From contig DATKSV010000160.1 in NCBI GenBank assembly GCA_035531535.1, positions 1 to 33,825 of the forward strand: 33,825 nt of DNA. The letters are read 5' to 3'. Positions within the stretch are counted from its first letter, which is position 1. Each line of letters starts with the position of its first letter. Below are positions 1 to 6,803 of this stretch, one piece after another. Below the pieces are notes generated by a model. That model was not told the DNA's origin. It saw only the letters and a list, made by a program, of their open reading frames with translations, and searched no databases. The position numbers and the translations under genes were made by a program. This stretch comes from AG-12 sp035531535 (GTDB lineage Bacteria > Chloroflexota > Dormibacteria > Aeolococcales > Bog-877).

Positions 1-32
1 CGCGGACAGCGGCGACAGGAGGGTGAATCGGC

Positions 33-1244
33 ATGACGGATCTGAACTCGAGCTTGGCGGAGGAACTGGACCAGCTCCGGGCCGAGGGCCGCTTCCGGCC
101 CCTGGCGGTACTCCAGAGCGCGCAGGACGCGGAGGTGGTGATCGACGGCCAGCCCCTGATCAACCTCTCGTCCAACAACTACCTGGGCCTGAACACCCAT
201 CCCCGGCTTGAGGAGGCGGCCATCCTCGCCACCCGGAAGTGGGGGGCTGGGTCGGGAGCGGTGCGCACCATTGCGGGGACCATGGCCATCCACGAGGAGC
301 TGGAGCAACGCCTGGCGGAGTTCAAGGGAACGGAGGCCGCCCTCACCCTGCAGAGCGGGTACACCGCCAACCTGGCGGTGCTGGGGGGAGTGCTGGGGGA
401 GGCCGACGCGGTGGTCAGCGACGCCCTCAACCACGCCAGCATCATCGACGGCATCCGCCTCACCAAGGCCCATCGCTACGTCTTCCCGCATCGGGACATG
501 GCCGCCCTGGAGGAGCGGCTGGAGGAGGCTCGCCGCGATGGCCGGCGCCGGGTGCTGGTGGTCACCGACGGGGTCTTCAGCATGGATGGTGACATCGCCC
601 CGCTGCCGGAGATCGTGGCCCGGGCCGAGGCCGCGGGCGCGGCGGTGATGGTGGATGACGCCCACGGGTCGGGAGTGCTGGGCCGGAACGGACGAGGGTC
701 GGTGGATCACTTCCACCTGGAGGGGCGGGTCGCGATCCAGGTCGGCACCCTCAGCAAGGCGGTCGGAGTCCTGGGCGGGTACGCCGCCGGTTCCCAGGAA
801 TTGCGCGATACCCTGATCCACCTGGGGCGGCCGTTTCTCTTCTCAACCTCTCATCCCCCGGCCGTGGTGGCCGCCTGCATAGCCGCCCTGGAGGTGATGC
901 AAGAGGAGCCGGAGCGCCAAGAGCGGCTCTGGGAGAACACCCGCTACTTCAAGGCCGGGCTGGAGGGGCTCGGATTCGACTGCGGCCACAGCGAGACCCC
1001 CATCACCCCGGTCATCGTGGGCGAGGCCAGCTCCGCCATGGCCCTCTCGGACGAGCTGCGGCGGCGCGGGGTCTTCGCCCAGGGCCTGGGCTTCCCCACC
1101 GTGGCCAAGGACAAGGGCCGGGTGCGGACGATCGTGACCGCCAGCCACAGTCGGGAGCAGCTGGACCGCGCCCTCGAGGCCTTCGCCAGCGCGGCGGGCG
1201 CGCTCGGCTTGGACCTGCACCCGGCTGGGGCGAGGTCAGCGTAA
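33..1244 (+). CDS. PLP-dependent 2-amino-3-ketobutyrate CoA ligase / 8-amino-7-oxononanoate synthase family
   Basis: A 403-aa alpha-oxoamine synthase, the usual length for the family. These cytosolic PLP enzymes condense an amino acid with an acyl-CoA: glycine plus acetyl-CoA (KBL), or alanine plus pimeloyl-CoA/ACP (BioF). The sequence shows the PLP aspartate/histidine motif DDAHGSG (D208, D209, H211) and the lysine of the TLSKAVG motif (K242), which should form the internal aldimine. The N-terminal SSNNYLGL motif is also typical. AGGAGGG at 17-23 lies 9 nt before the ATG and supports this start. No threonine dehydrogenase or other biotin gene is adjacent, so the substrate cannot be fixed from context; many KBL-annotated proteins are this type. 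The sigma factor gene starts 2 nt after its stop. Family certain, exact substrate uncertain. Confidence 0.9.
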   Translation: MTDLNSSLAEELDQLRAEGRFRPLAVLQSAQDAEVVIDGQPLINLSSNNYLGLNTHPRLEEAAILATRKWGAGSGAVRTIAGTMAIHEELEQRLAEFKGTEAALTLQSGYTANLAVLGGVLGEADAVVSDALNHASIIDGIRLTKAHRYVFPHRDMAALEERLEEARRDGRRRVLVVTDGVFSMDGDIAPLPEIVARAEAAGAAVMVDDAHGSGVLGRNGRGSVDHFHLEGRVAIQVGTLSKAVGVLGGYAAGSQELRDTLIHLGRPFLFSTSHPPAVVAACIAALEVMQEEPERQERLWENTRYFKAGLEGLGFDCGHSETPITPVIVGEASSAMALSDELRRRGVFAQGLGFPTVAKDKGRVRTIVTASHSREQLDRALEAFASAAGALGLDLHPAGARSA

Positions 1245-1246
1245 CC

Positions 1247-1930
1247 ATGGCCCCGGCGCCTGAATTGTCTCCAGTACATGGTGCTACGCCCGATCCCGAG
1301 AGACCACGATCGCAGACCGACTACCACCGCGGCAGGGACCCGGAGGAACTGGAGGAGGAGCGCCGGCTGGTGGAGGCGGCGAAGACGGATCCGGCCGCCT
1401 TCGCCAAGCTCTACGATCGCTATGTTGACGCCATCCACGCCTATGTCTATCACCAGACCGGAAGTTGGGAGCGCGCTGAGGACGTCACCGCCACCACGTT
1501 CATGCGCGCCTATGCCGAGATCGGTAAGTTCGAGTGGCGCGGCGTTCCCTATTCGGCCTGGCTCTATCGGGTCGCCTCCAACCTGGTCCTGCGCGATCAT
1601 CGCCGACCCGGGTGGATCGAACTGCCAGAGGGTCTGGCGGACCCCGGAGAGGGGCCCGAAGCGGCCGCGCTCAGGTCGGAACAGGTGCGCCGCATCCAGG
1701 CTGCGGTGCGGCGCCTGTCCCCTGACCAGCGCCAGGCCATCACCCTGCGCTTCGGGGCCGGGCTGCGCAACGCTGAGGTGGCCCAGGTGATGCGCAAGAG
1801 CGAGGGCGCGGTCAAGCTGCTGGTGTTCCGAGCCCTGCGTTCGCTGGAGCGTCGGCTCGGTCCTGAATTCGAGTCCCACTTCCCGCCCCGTCTCAGGGTG
1901 GCATCCGGGGATGAGTCCACGGAGGTTTGA
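1247..1930 (+). CDS. ECF-like sigma-70 family RNA polymerase sigma factor
   Basis: A 227-aa sigma factor with region 2 at about residues 40-125 (LYDRYVDAIHAY; AEDVTATTFMRAY; WRGVPYSAWLYRVASNLV) and region 4 at about 150-205 (LSPDQRQAITLRFGAGL and a helix-turn-helix, NAEVAQVMRKSEGAVKLLVFRALRSL). It lacks regions 1.1 and 3, as ECF sigmas do. The first 35 residues are Pro/Arg-rich and probably disordered, so the true start may be later. It begins 2 nt after the upstream stop without a clear ribosome site, suggesting translational coupling. The next gene starts 3 nt after its stop and encodes a small protein with one membrane helix, an arrangement typical of a sigma/anti-sigma pair. Target promoters are unknown. 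Confidence 0.9.
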   Translation: MAPAPELSPVHGATPDPERPRSQTDYHRGRDPEELEEERRLVEAAKTDPAAFAKLYDRYVDAIHAYVYHQTGSWERAEDVTATTFMRAYAEIGKFEWRGVPYSAWLYRVASNLVLRDHRRPGWIELPEGLADPGEGPEAAALRSEQVRRIQAAVRRLSPDQRQAITLRFGAGLRNAEVAQVMRKSEGAVKLLVFRALRSLERRLGPEFESHFPPRLRVASGDESTEV

Positions 1931-1932
1931 GG

Positions 1933-2289
1933 ATGGCTAGCAAGGAAGAGAAGCGGTTGGCGGGGGACCTGGCCGGCTGGTTGGAGGGGCGGCAGCCCGA
2001 GCCCATCTCCGACCCCGCCTCCCGGGCGGTCGCCCGCACGGCCGTGCTTCTGGTCGATGCCCTAGCCCCGACTCCGCTCCGGGCCGAGACCAGAGCTCGC
2101 CTCTACGAACGCGCCCTCTCCGAGGCCAGCCTGCAGCGGGCGGCGGGGGGGGCGGACGGACTGGCCGAGGTCTTCCGTGTCGCCCGCCAGGTGCCGGGGC
2201 CGGCCTGGGTGGGCCTGGGAGGGGTGGCGGCGGGAGTCGTGGTGGGGCTGGCCCTGCTGCGCCAGCGCGATGGCCGGGGCTGGGCCTGA
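1933..2289 (+). CDS. small single-pass membrane protein, possible anti-sigma partner
   Basis: A 118-aa protein I do not assign to a named family. The N-terminal 85 residues are charged and mostly helical; a hydrophobic Gly/Val/Ala-rich segment at about residues 90-110 looks like one membrane helix, followed by a short basic tail. ATG 1933 is preferred because GGAGG at 1921-1925 lies 7 nt upstream; a TTG at 1927 overlaps the sigma stop codon and is a poorer choice. The 3-nt spacing from the sigma gene and the soluble-helical-plus-TM layout fit a membrane anti-sigma factor, with the N-terminal part binding the sigma in the cytoplasm. I see no zinc-binding HxxxCxxC motif, so it is not a ZAS-type anti-sigma. 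The partner role is inference from position. Confidence 0.65.
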   Translation: MASKEEKRLAGDLAGWLEGRQPEPISDPASRAVARTAVLLVDALAPTPLRAETRARLYERALSEASLQRAAGGADGLAEVFRVARQVPGPAWVGLGGVAAGVVVGLALLRQRDGRGWA

Positions 2290-2457
2290 CCGGAAGTCGC
2301 CCGGCAGGGGTCAGGTGTCGCGGCCGCCACCCGGTCAGGTCTCACTGGCGCTGAGGGCCTCCGGAAGGGAGCTCTGGCGTTCTACCTGGCGATCCCTGCG
2401 CGCCCCGGCCGCTCGCGTTGTGGCGCTCAGGGCCGTTGCTTCGCGGTTGCGGGTGGG

Positions 2458-2463
2458 TACAAT
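2458..2463 (+). promoter_or_regulatory. -10 element of galU, leaderless arrangement
   Basis: TACAAT lies 8 nt before the GTG at 2472, and TTGCTT at 2436-2441 could serve as a -35 with 16-nt spacing. Transcription would start at or next to the GTG, so the mRNA would have no leader. No Shine-Dalgarno site precedes the GTG. Confidence 0.6.
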
Positions 2464-2471
2464 CCCTGGCA

Positions 2472-3347
2472 GTGAGTTCGGTACGCACCGTGGTGGTGCC
2501 GGCCGGTGGCCTGGGCACCAGGTTTTTGCCAGCCACCAAGGCGCTGCCGAAGGAGATGGTCCCCGTGGGGGACAGGCCCGCCATCCAGTGGGGGCTGGAG
2601 GAGGCGGCCGCCTCGGGGATCCGCCGGGCAGTCATCGTAACTGCGCCCGGTAAGGACCTTATCAAAGCCCACTTCGCCCCCGACCCATCCCTGGAAGCGG
2701 TCCTGGAGCAGCGCGGCAGCCTCGAGCTGGCCGAGCGGATCCGCGAGATCTCCAAGCTCTGCGCGCTGGAGTTCGTCGAGCAGGCTCAGCCACTGGGGCT
2801 GGGGCATGCCATCCTCTGCGCGTTGGAGCGGGTCCAGGGCGAGGCGGCGGTGGCCGCGCTGCTCCCTGACGACCTCTTCTCGGGGTCCCCGCCACTGTTG
2901 TCGCAGCTGATCGAGGCCTACACCTGGGAGGGCTGCACGGTGCTGGCCCTGCGGCGCTGCTCCAAGGACGAGATCTCGCGCTATGGAGTGGCGGCGGTCG
3001 AGGGCGATGGACCGGTCTTCCGGGTCTCCGACGTGGTCGAGAAGCCGGCCCCCGAGGACGCCCCCAGCGATCTCGCCCTGATGGGGCGCTACGTGCTCAC
3101 CGATGAGATCTTCTCCGCCCTGCAGGCAACCCCGCCCGGCCACGGCGGGGAGATCCAGCTGACTGATGCCATCCGCACCCTAGCCCGTCAGGGCAGGGTG
3201 GTCGGGGTGGAGTTCGTGGGCCAGATACTTGACGTGGGCACCTTGGAGAGCTGGCTGGCGACTAACGCTGCCATCATGTGGCAGGACTCGAAGCTAGGCC
3301 CGGCCCTGCGGGCCAGGATCGAGCAACTGGAGGAGACCGGGCCCTGA
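2472..3347 (+). CDS. galU: UTP--glucose-1-phosphate uridylyltransferase
   Basis: A 291-aa nucleotidyltransferase making UDP-glucose from UTP and glucose-1-phosphate in the cytosol, for glycans, envelope polymers or trehalose. The signature PAGGLGTRFLPATKALPKEM is present within 30 residues of the start, followed by MVPVGDRPAIQW; VVEKP and the late sugar-binding segment GEIQLTDAI are also visible. Length matches bacterial GalU (about 290-300). The reading frame is open further upstream to 2418, but that extension is not GalU-like; GTG 2472 places the nucleotide-binding loop at the normal distance from the N-terminus and sits just downstream of a -10 hexamer. The 182 nt upstream hold no gene. 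Confidence 0.95.
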   Translation: MSSVRTVVVPAGGLGTRFLPATKALPKEMVPVGDRPAIQWGLEEAAASGIRRAVIVTAPGKDLIKAHFAPDPSLEAVLEQRGSLELAERIREISKLCALEFVEQAQPLGLGHAILCALERVQGEAAVAALLPDDLFSGSPPLLSQLIEAYTWEGCTVLALRRCSKDEISRYGVAAVEGDGPVFRVSDVVEKPAPEDAPSDLALMGRYVLTDEIFSALQATPPGHGGEIQLTDAIRTLARQGRVVGVEFVGQILDVGTLESWLATNAAIMWQDSKLGPALRARIEQLEETGP

Positions 3348-3396
3348 CCCCGCCAGGGCGGTCAGAACCAGGGCCGCTCCCATTTTTGGCTGGCGC

Positions 3397-3402
3397 TATA
3401 CT
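3397..3402 (+). promoter_or_regulatory. -10 element before the 3413 start
   Basis: TATACT lies 10 nt before ATG 3413. If used, it gives a transcript with a leader of at most a few bases. It points to 3413 rather than 3469 as the natural start of the next gene, which matters for the suspected frame break. Confidence 0.55.
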
Positions 3403-3412
3403 GACGGGCCAG

Positions 3413-3541
3413 ATGTCCACCGAGGCGGAATTCCCCGGCCCCAGTTCCGAAATCCATCAGGTAGTGCAATGGCTGTGCAACGCCCGCGGCGCGGTGATGA
3501 CCTTCTGCGCTACCGCAGCCAGGAGGGTGACTTCGAGGTAG
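3413..3541 (+). other. probable 5' part of the 3469-3756 gene, in a different frame
   Basis: From ATG 3413 this frame reads MSTEAEFPGPSS, EIHQVVQWLCNARGAVMTF, then meets TAG at 3539. Third codon positions are strongly G/C up to about 3505, and the peptide looks real until there. After that the other frame (starting 3469) becomes the protein-like one. The two halves are offset by one base, as if one nucleotide were missing between about 3490 and 3540. Joined, they would make a protein of about 114 aa expressed from the TATACT promoter. I see no slippery heptamer, so a mutation or a sequencing error is likelier than programmed frameshifting. Confidence 0.45.
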
Positions 3542-3756
3542 AGGTGTCGCACACCCTGAACAAGTGGTGTGTCTCTGTTCTGCGCCTGGCTGACTCCAGC
3601 ATCGTGGCCCAGGACTTCTACCCGGAGCGATGGAAGGCGATGGCCCGGGCTCAGGACTTCCTGCGGATCCTCAATATGCGCAACCGCCCCGGCCACGAGG
3701 AGGGCGGCGATGAGCACCCGGAGAGCCACGAGGGCACCAGGGGACCGGGTCTCTGA
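3469..3756 (+). CDS. small soluble protein of unknown function, probably frame-broken at its 5' end
   Basis: A 95-aa reading frame. From about residue 12 it reads like a real small globular protein (YRSQEGDFEVEVSHTL, then DSSIVAQDFYPERW and a helix ending DFLRILNM), with strongly G/C third positions. The first 11 residues (MAVQRPRRGDD) are Arg-rich and the ATG has no convincing ribosome site, so I suspect they are out-of-frame sequence and the genuine N-terminus is the 3413 frame. The C-terminal 20 residues are Glu/Gly/His-rich and may be disordered. I do not recognise the family. The PHP-domain gene follows 14 nt after the stop. Confidence 0.5.
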   Translation: MAVQRPRRGDDLLRYRSQEGDFEVEVSHTLNKWCVSVLRLADSSIVAQDFYPERWKAMARAQDFLRILNMRNRPGHEEGGDEHPESHEGTRGPGL

Positions 3757-3770
3757 GCACCACCGACCAG

Positions 3771-4541
3771 GTGGGTGCGGCGCCGCCCCCTGCGGTCCCG
3801 GTCGGGTATGCCGTCGCGGATCCTCACGCCCACACCTTAGCCAGCGACGGCATGGTGAGCGCCACCGAGCTGGTCCGGGCCGCCGCGGCCGTCGGGCTGG
3901 GGGTGCTGGCGGTCACCGACCATGACAACTTCGGCGCCATCCCAGAGGCCCGGGAAGCCGGGCTCCGGTTCGGGGTGGACGTGGTTGCGGGCGAGGAGGT
4001 GACCACGGACAAGCCCGCCCGCGTCCATGTGGTCGGGCTGTTCCTGGACGGCCCGGTGCGGATGGGGATGCCTGTCGGGGACACAATCCGGGCGATTCAC
4101 GACCAGGGTGGCCTGGCGATCCTCGCCCATCCCTTCATGCCCACCTACTTCGCCTCGATCACGCCCGCCGGCCTGCGCGGGCTGATCTCGCGGCAGGCGG
4201 TGGATGGGATCGAACTACGCCACACGGCGGTCACCACCTCCTCCCGGATCCGGGAGCTGGACGCCTTCTATGAGTTGCACCAGGATCGCCTGGGAGCGGC
4301 GGTCGGGTCCAGCGACAGCCATTTCGGGGCTCACGACCTGGCCCGAACCGTGACCCTGTTTCCTGGGAGCACGGCGGCAGATCTGCGCCGGGCCATCGAG
4401 GCACGTCAGACTATCCCCCTGGAGAAGTATCGTCAGCCCGCCGGCCCGGCGCTCACCACCCGGCTGCAGCAGCAGGCTCGCAGCATGGGTTGGCTGGCCT
4501 GGCAGCGCTGGCGCGGCAAGATCGGACGTGAGGGAGCCTGA
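3771..4541 (+). CDS. PHP-domain metal-dependent phosphoesterase
   Basis: A 256-aa PHP domain protein, likely a phosphodiesterase or 5'-3' exonuclease/phosphatase of the YciV (RNase AM/TrpH) type. Visible metal ligands: DPHAHTLASDG (H19, H21, D26), AVTDHDN (D50, H51), the Glu of VAGEEVTT, AHP in AILAHPF, and SSDSHFGAHD near the C-terminus. This set fits a multinuclear metal site. The GTG start has no obvious ribosome site; an ATG at 3710 with a good GAGGAGGG site is in another frame and yields no sensible protein. The gene runs into the next with a 6-nt gap, so the two may be cotranscribed. Substrate unknown. Confidence 0.85.
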   Translation: MGAAPPPAVPVGYAVADPHAHTLASDGMVSATELVRAAAAVGLGVLAVTDHDNFGAIPEAREAGLRFGVDVVAGEEVTTDKPARVHVVGLFLDGPVRMGMPVGDTIRAIHDQGGLAILAHPFMPTYFASITPAGLRGLISRQAVDGIELRHTAVTTSSRIRELDAFYELHQDRLGAAVGSSDSHFGAHDLARTVTLFPGSTAADLRRAIEARQTIPLEKYRQPAGPALTTRLQQQARSMGWLAWQRWRGKIGREGA

Positions 4542-4547
4542 GCTAAC

Positions 4548-4937
4548 TTGAACTGGAACTTCATCAAGCATGAGTGGGGCGCGGTCGCCTTCGTGGGCAC
4601 CGTGGTCGTCGGCGGCCTGGTCGTGCTGCTGGTCCTGGTCGTCAAGGCGGCCACCGCCTCAGCCCTGCCGCCACCACCGCCATGCCCCAAGGTGACCCCG
4701 ATCGTGATCCGGGCCACGCCCACGCCGTCCCCCGGGGTGAGCGTGTCGCCAACCCCCTCGGTCACCATCCCCACCGTGCCCTTCGGCTGCCCGACTCCGG
4801 TGGTGCAGGTGGTGACGCCGACCCCTTCGCCCACCGCCAAGGCGACTGTCAGCCCGTCGCCCACCGCCAAGGCCACAGTGAGCCCATCGCCGAGCGCCAC
4901 TGGGACCAAGTCGCCGGTGGCGTCCGCAACCCCCTAG
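4548..4937 (+). CDS. membrane-anchored Pro/Thr/Ser-rich surface protein
   Basis: A 129-aa protein with a short charged N-terminus, one strong hydrophobic helix at about residues 11-36, a run of prolines, then a low-complexity Pro/Thr/Ser/Val tail to the end. The tail holds a 10-residue tandem repeat (PSPTAKATVS) at 93-102 and 103-112 with a diverged third copy at 113-122. Two cysteines (in PPCPKV and FGCPTP) flank the first part of the tail and could form a disulfide outside the cell. Topology is most simply N-in with an exported tail, perhaps O-glycosylated. The start is TTG, 6 nt after the PHP stop; GAGGG lies about 12 nt upstream. Function unknown; I infer a cell-envelope spacer or stalk. 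Confidence 0.65.
   Translation: MNWNFIKHEWGAVAFVGTVVVGGLVVLLVLVVKAATASALPPPPPCPKVTPIVIRATPTPSPGVSVSPTPSVTIPTVPFGCPTPVVQVVTPTPSPTAKATVSPSPTAKATVSPSPSATGTKSPVASATP
4824..4913 (+). repeat. 30-bp tandem repeat encoding PSPTAKATVS units
   Basis: Three consecutive 30-bp units inside the membrane-anchored protein gene. The first two encode identical decapeptides and differ only at synonymous sites; the third has diverged to PSPSATGTKS. Such in-frame repeats can expand or contract by slippage and change tail length. Confidence 0.7.
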
Positions 4938-4949
4938 GGACAGAAGCGG

Positions 4950-5471
4950 TCAGAGGTCGGCCAGAGCCCGGGCTCCGTTGCCCTGCACGATGTGCCCCAC
5001 CGGCAGCGATAGATCAATCTCGGCAACCTGGTCCGTAGCGATCCGCACCGAGATCCAGGAGTTGAGTCGCAGCCCGGCCACACGCACGCAGTCACGTAGG
5101 AACGGGAAGGCCAGCGGCACCATCTGGTTGATCAACCGGTTGCGCACCGCCTGCACCGGATCCGTGGCTGGCTGGCTCAGGCTCTGGTCCCGGAAGGCCA
5201 TCACCACCACCTCGTCGCTGAGGCTGATCGGGTCCGTCCAGCTGTAGGCCTCGCCGGTGGCCCGGCAGTCCACGAAGCGGTCCCGCTGGGGGAAGAGCCG
5301 CAACTGCCGGATCAGCCGTCCCATCAGGCCGGCCTCGCCCTCGACGAAGAAGGGGACGTCGGCGAACTGGTCCTCGCCCAGGTCCAGCGCATAGCGGACG
5401 CTGAACCCGACTGTCTCAGCTCCGAAGAACGGCGCTGGGACCTTGATCCACAGATCGGTCGAGATGGCCAC
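4950..5471 (-). CDS. conserved-looking protein of unknown function
   Basis: About 173 aa from GTG 5471 (181 aa if TTG 5495 is used). I do not recognise the family. The sequence alternates short hydrophobic stretches and charged turns (FSVRYALDLGEDQF, SWTDPISLSDEVVVMAFRD, WISVRIATD), which suggests a beta-rich soluble fold; no signal peptide or membrane helix is seen. GTG 5471 is preferred because a -10-like TATCCT at 5489-5484 overlaps the TTG candidate, implying a short leader of about 5 nt. It lies 39 nt downstream of coaE on the same strand, so it may also be read from the coaE transcript. Convergent with the gene ending at 4937. Confidence 0.65.
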   Translation of the reverse strand: MAISTDLWIKVPAPFFGAETVGFSVRYALDLGEDQFADVPFFVEGEAGLMGRLIRQLRLFPQRDRFVDCRATGEAYSWTDPISLSDEVVVMAFRDQSLSQPATDPVQAVRNRLINQMVPLAFPFLRDCVRVAGLRLNSWISVRIATDQVAEIDLSLPVGHIVQGNGARALADL

Positions 5472-5510
5472 GCTTTCCGGCCCAGGATACTGCAAGCGAG
5501 GGGCGGCCGG

Positions 5511-6155
5511 CTATCGCGGAGCGGTCGCCGAGCCCTCCAGGTGCTCCCTCCAAAGCCTCTCGATCTGATCCCTCGTGGAACGCAGGCTGCCGCTGTTGTC
5601 AACGACCCAGGTGGCCAGTTCGCGCTTGCGCTCGAGGTCCATCTGAGACGCGATCCGGGCCTTGGCCGCCGGCGCATCGAGATGGGACCGAGTCATCAGT
5701 CGGCGCAACTGGGTGGCGGCGTCCACGTAGACGAGGACCGAGATCGGAAACTCGGACTCGCGGCCGGTCTCGAAGAGCAGCGGGATCTCGTAGACGACCA
5801 GCGGGGCGCCCCCAGAGAGCGCCTGCGCGATCCGCTCCTGGCTGAGGCGGGCCACCTTCGGATGGACGATCTCCTCCAGCCGCCGGCGGGCCACCGGGTC
5901 GGAGAAGACCAGCTCACCCAGCCGCTCCCGGTCCAGGTTCCCGTCCTCCCCCAGAACTCCCGCCCCGAAGCTGGTCACCACCAGCGCGAGGCCCGGTGTC
6001 CCGGGCGCCACCACGGCCCGGGCCAGCTCATCGGCGTCCACGGTCACCGCTCCCAGCTCGGCCAGCATCCCGGCCACGGTGGACTTGCCGCTGGCGATTC
6101 CTCCGGTGAGGGCTATGACCTGCGGTCCTGCCAGCCGGTGATCCTCCCTGCCCAC
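5511..6155 (-). CDS. coaE: dephospho-CoA kinase
   Basis: About 214 aa. Catalyses the last step of coenzyme A synthesis, ATP-dependent phosphorylation of the 3'-OH of dephospho-CoA, in the cytosol. The P-loop GGIASGKST, the DADELAR segment, the IVHP motif and the lid-region IPLLFETG motif are all present. GTG 6155 is chosen: it puts the P-loop about 20 residues from the N-terminus and starts 8 nt after the upstream gene's stop. The frame stays open to 6287, but that extension is only the shadow of the coiled-coil gene. A CTG with GGGAGG upstream is another possible start. Fits well beside a CoA-ester metabolic island. Confidence 0.93.
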   Translation of the reverse strand: MGREDHRLAGPQVIALTGGIASGKSTVAGMLAELGAVTVDADELARAVVAPGTPGLALVVTSFGAGVLGEDGNLDRERLGELVFSDPVARRRLEEIVHPKVARLSQERIAQALSGGAPLVVYEIPLLFETGRESEFPISVLVYVDAATQLRRLMTRSHLDAPAAKARIASQMDLERKRELATWVVDNSGSLRSTRDQIERLWREHLEGSATAPR

Positions 6156-6163
6156 CGCCAGCG

Positions 6164-6754
6164 TCAGTTGGGGCCGGAGGCCGGCTTGGCCCGCACGAAG
6201 CAGCGCTCGGGCTCCAGGAGCCGTTCCAGGCGGGTGCCCGGAGTGTGCACCCGCACCCCCGAGCGGGCCGGCACCCCGAACTCCCACCCCTGGCCGTAGA
6301 GGCGGCGGACCTCTCCCAAGTCGGTCGCGGTGGCGACCGCGCTGCCGTCCGTCATCTGCAGGCTGGCGACCCGGGCGCCGGGGTACCCCAGCGCCACCGC
6401 CCCGCCGGTCTCGAGCAGAAATTCCAGGTCCGCCAGGGACGGCTCGCCGAATTCGGGCGGCTCAGCCGCTTCCACCAGGTCCCGCAGCGAGGGCGCCTGG
6501 CCCTCCTTGACCTGCTCGCGGATCTCCCGCCGGCGCGCCAGCTGCTGCTGTCGCTCGCGGCGCCGGCGTTCGGTGGCGACCACCGCCTGGCGCTTGGCGA
6601 GGTCGGCCAGGCGCGTCTGCAGAGGCGCCAGGTCGCGCCGGAGCTGGCGCTCCGCGTCGTCCATGGCGGCCACCAGCTCCGTCAACTCCAGCTCGGTCAG
6701 GGCGGCCAGCCGGGCCGGATCCAAAGGCTCCGAGTCCGCCTCGATGGGGTCCAC
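6164..6754 (-). CDS. coiled-coil protein of unknown function
   Basis: A 196-aa protein. Residues about 15-90 are charged and heptad-like (DDAERQLRRDLAPLQ, ERRRRERQQQLARRR), predicting a long helix or coiled coil; the C-terminal 100 residues look globular with a small beta-rich fold (GGAVALGYPG, VASLQMTDGSAV, LYGQGWEFGVPARS). No membrane segment. I do not recognise the family. It leads the coaE operon: coaE starts 8 nt after its stop. A -10-like TAGGCT lies 6 nt before the GTG, so the mRNA is probably leaderless. Divergent from the enoyl-CoA hydratase gene 50 nt away. Confidence 0.7.
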   Translation of the reverse strand: MDPIEADSEPLDPARLAALTELELTELVAAMDDAERQLRRDLAPLQTRLADLAKRQAVVATERRRRERQQQLARRREIREQVKEGQAPSLRDLVEAAEPPEFGEPSLADLEFLLETGGAVALGYPGARVASLQMTDGSAVATATDLGEVRRLYGQGWEFGVPARSGVRVHTPGTRLERLLEPERCFVRAKPASGPN

Positions 6755-6760
6755 CCAGCT

Positions 6761-6766
6761 AGCCTA
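6761..6766 (-). promoter_or_regulatory. -10 element of the coiled-coil gene/coaE operon
   Basis: On the minus strand, TAGGCT is followed after 6 nt by the GTG at 6754. The spacing predicts initiation on the start codon. It sits in the 49-bp gap shared with the divergent enoyl-CoA hydratase. Confidence 0.5.
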
Positions 6767-6803
6767 CAGAGGCTGGGCTCAGGTGGAACTGGAGGTGGGT
6801 GGA

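Noticed and set aside
3700..3770. ATG 3710 with a strong GAGGAGGG site as a start for the PHP protein
   Set aside because: It is in a different frame from the PHP domain and its translation is not protein-like; a further indel would be needed to join them.
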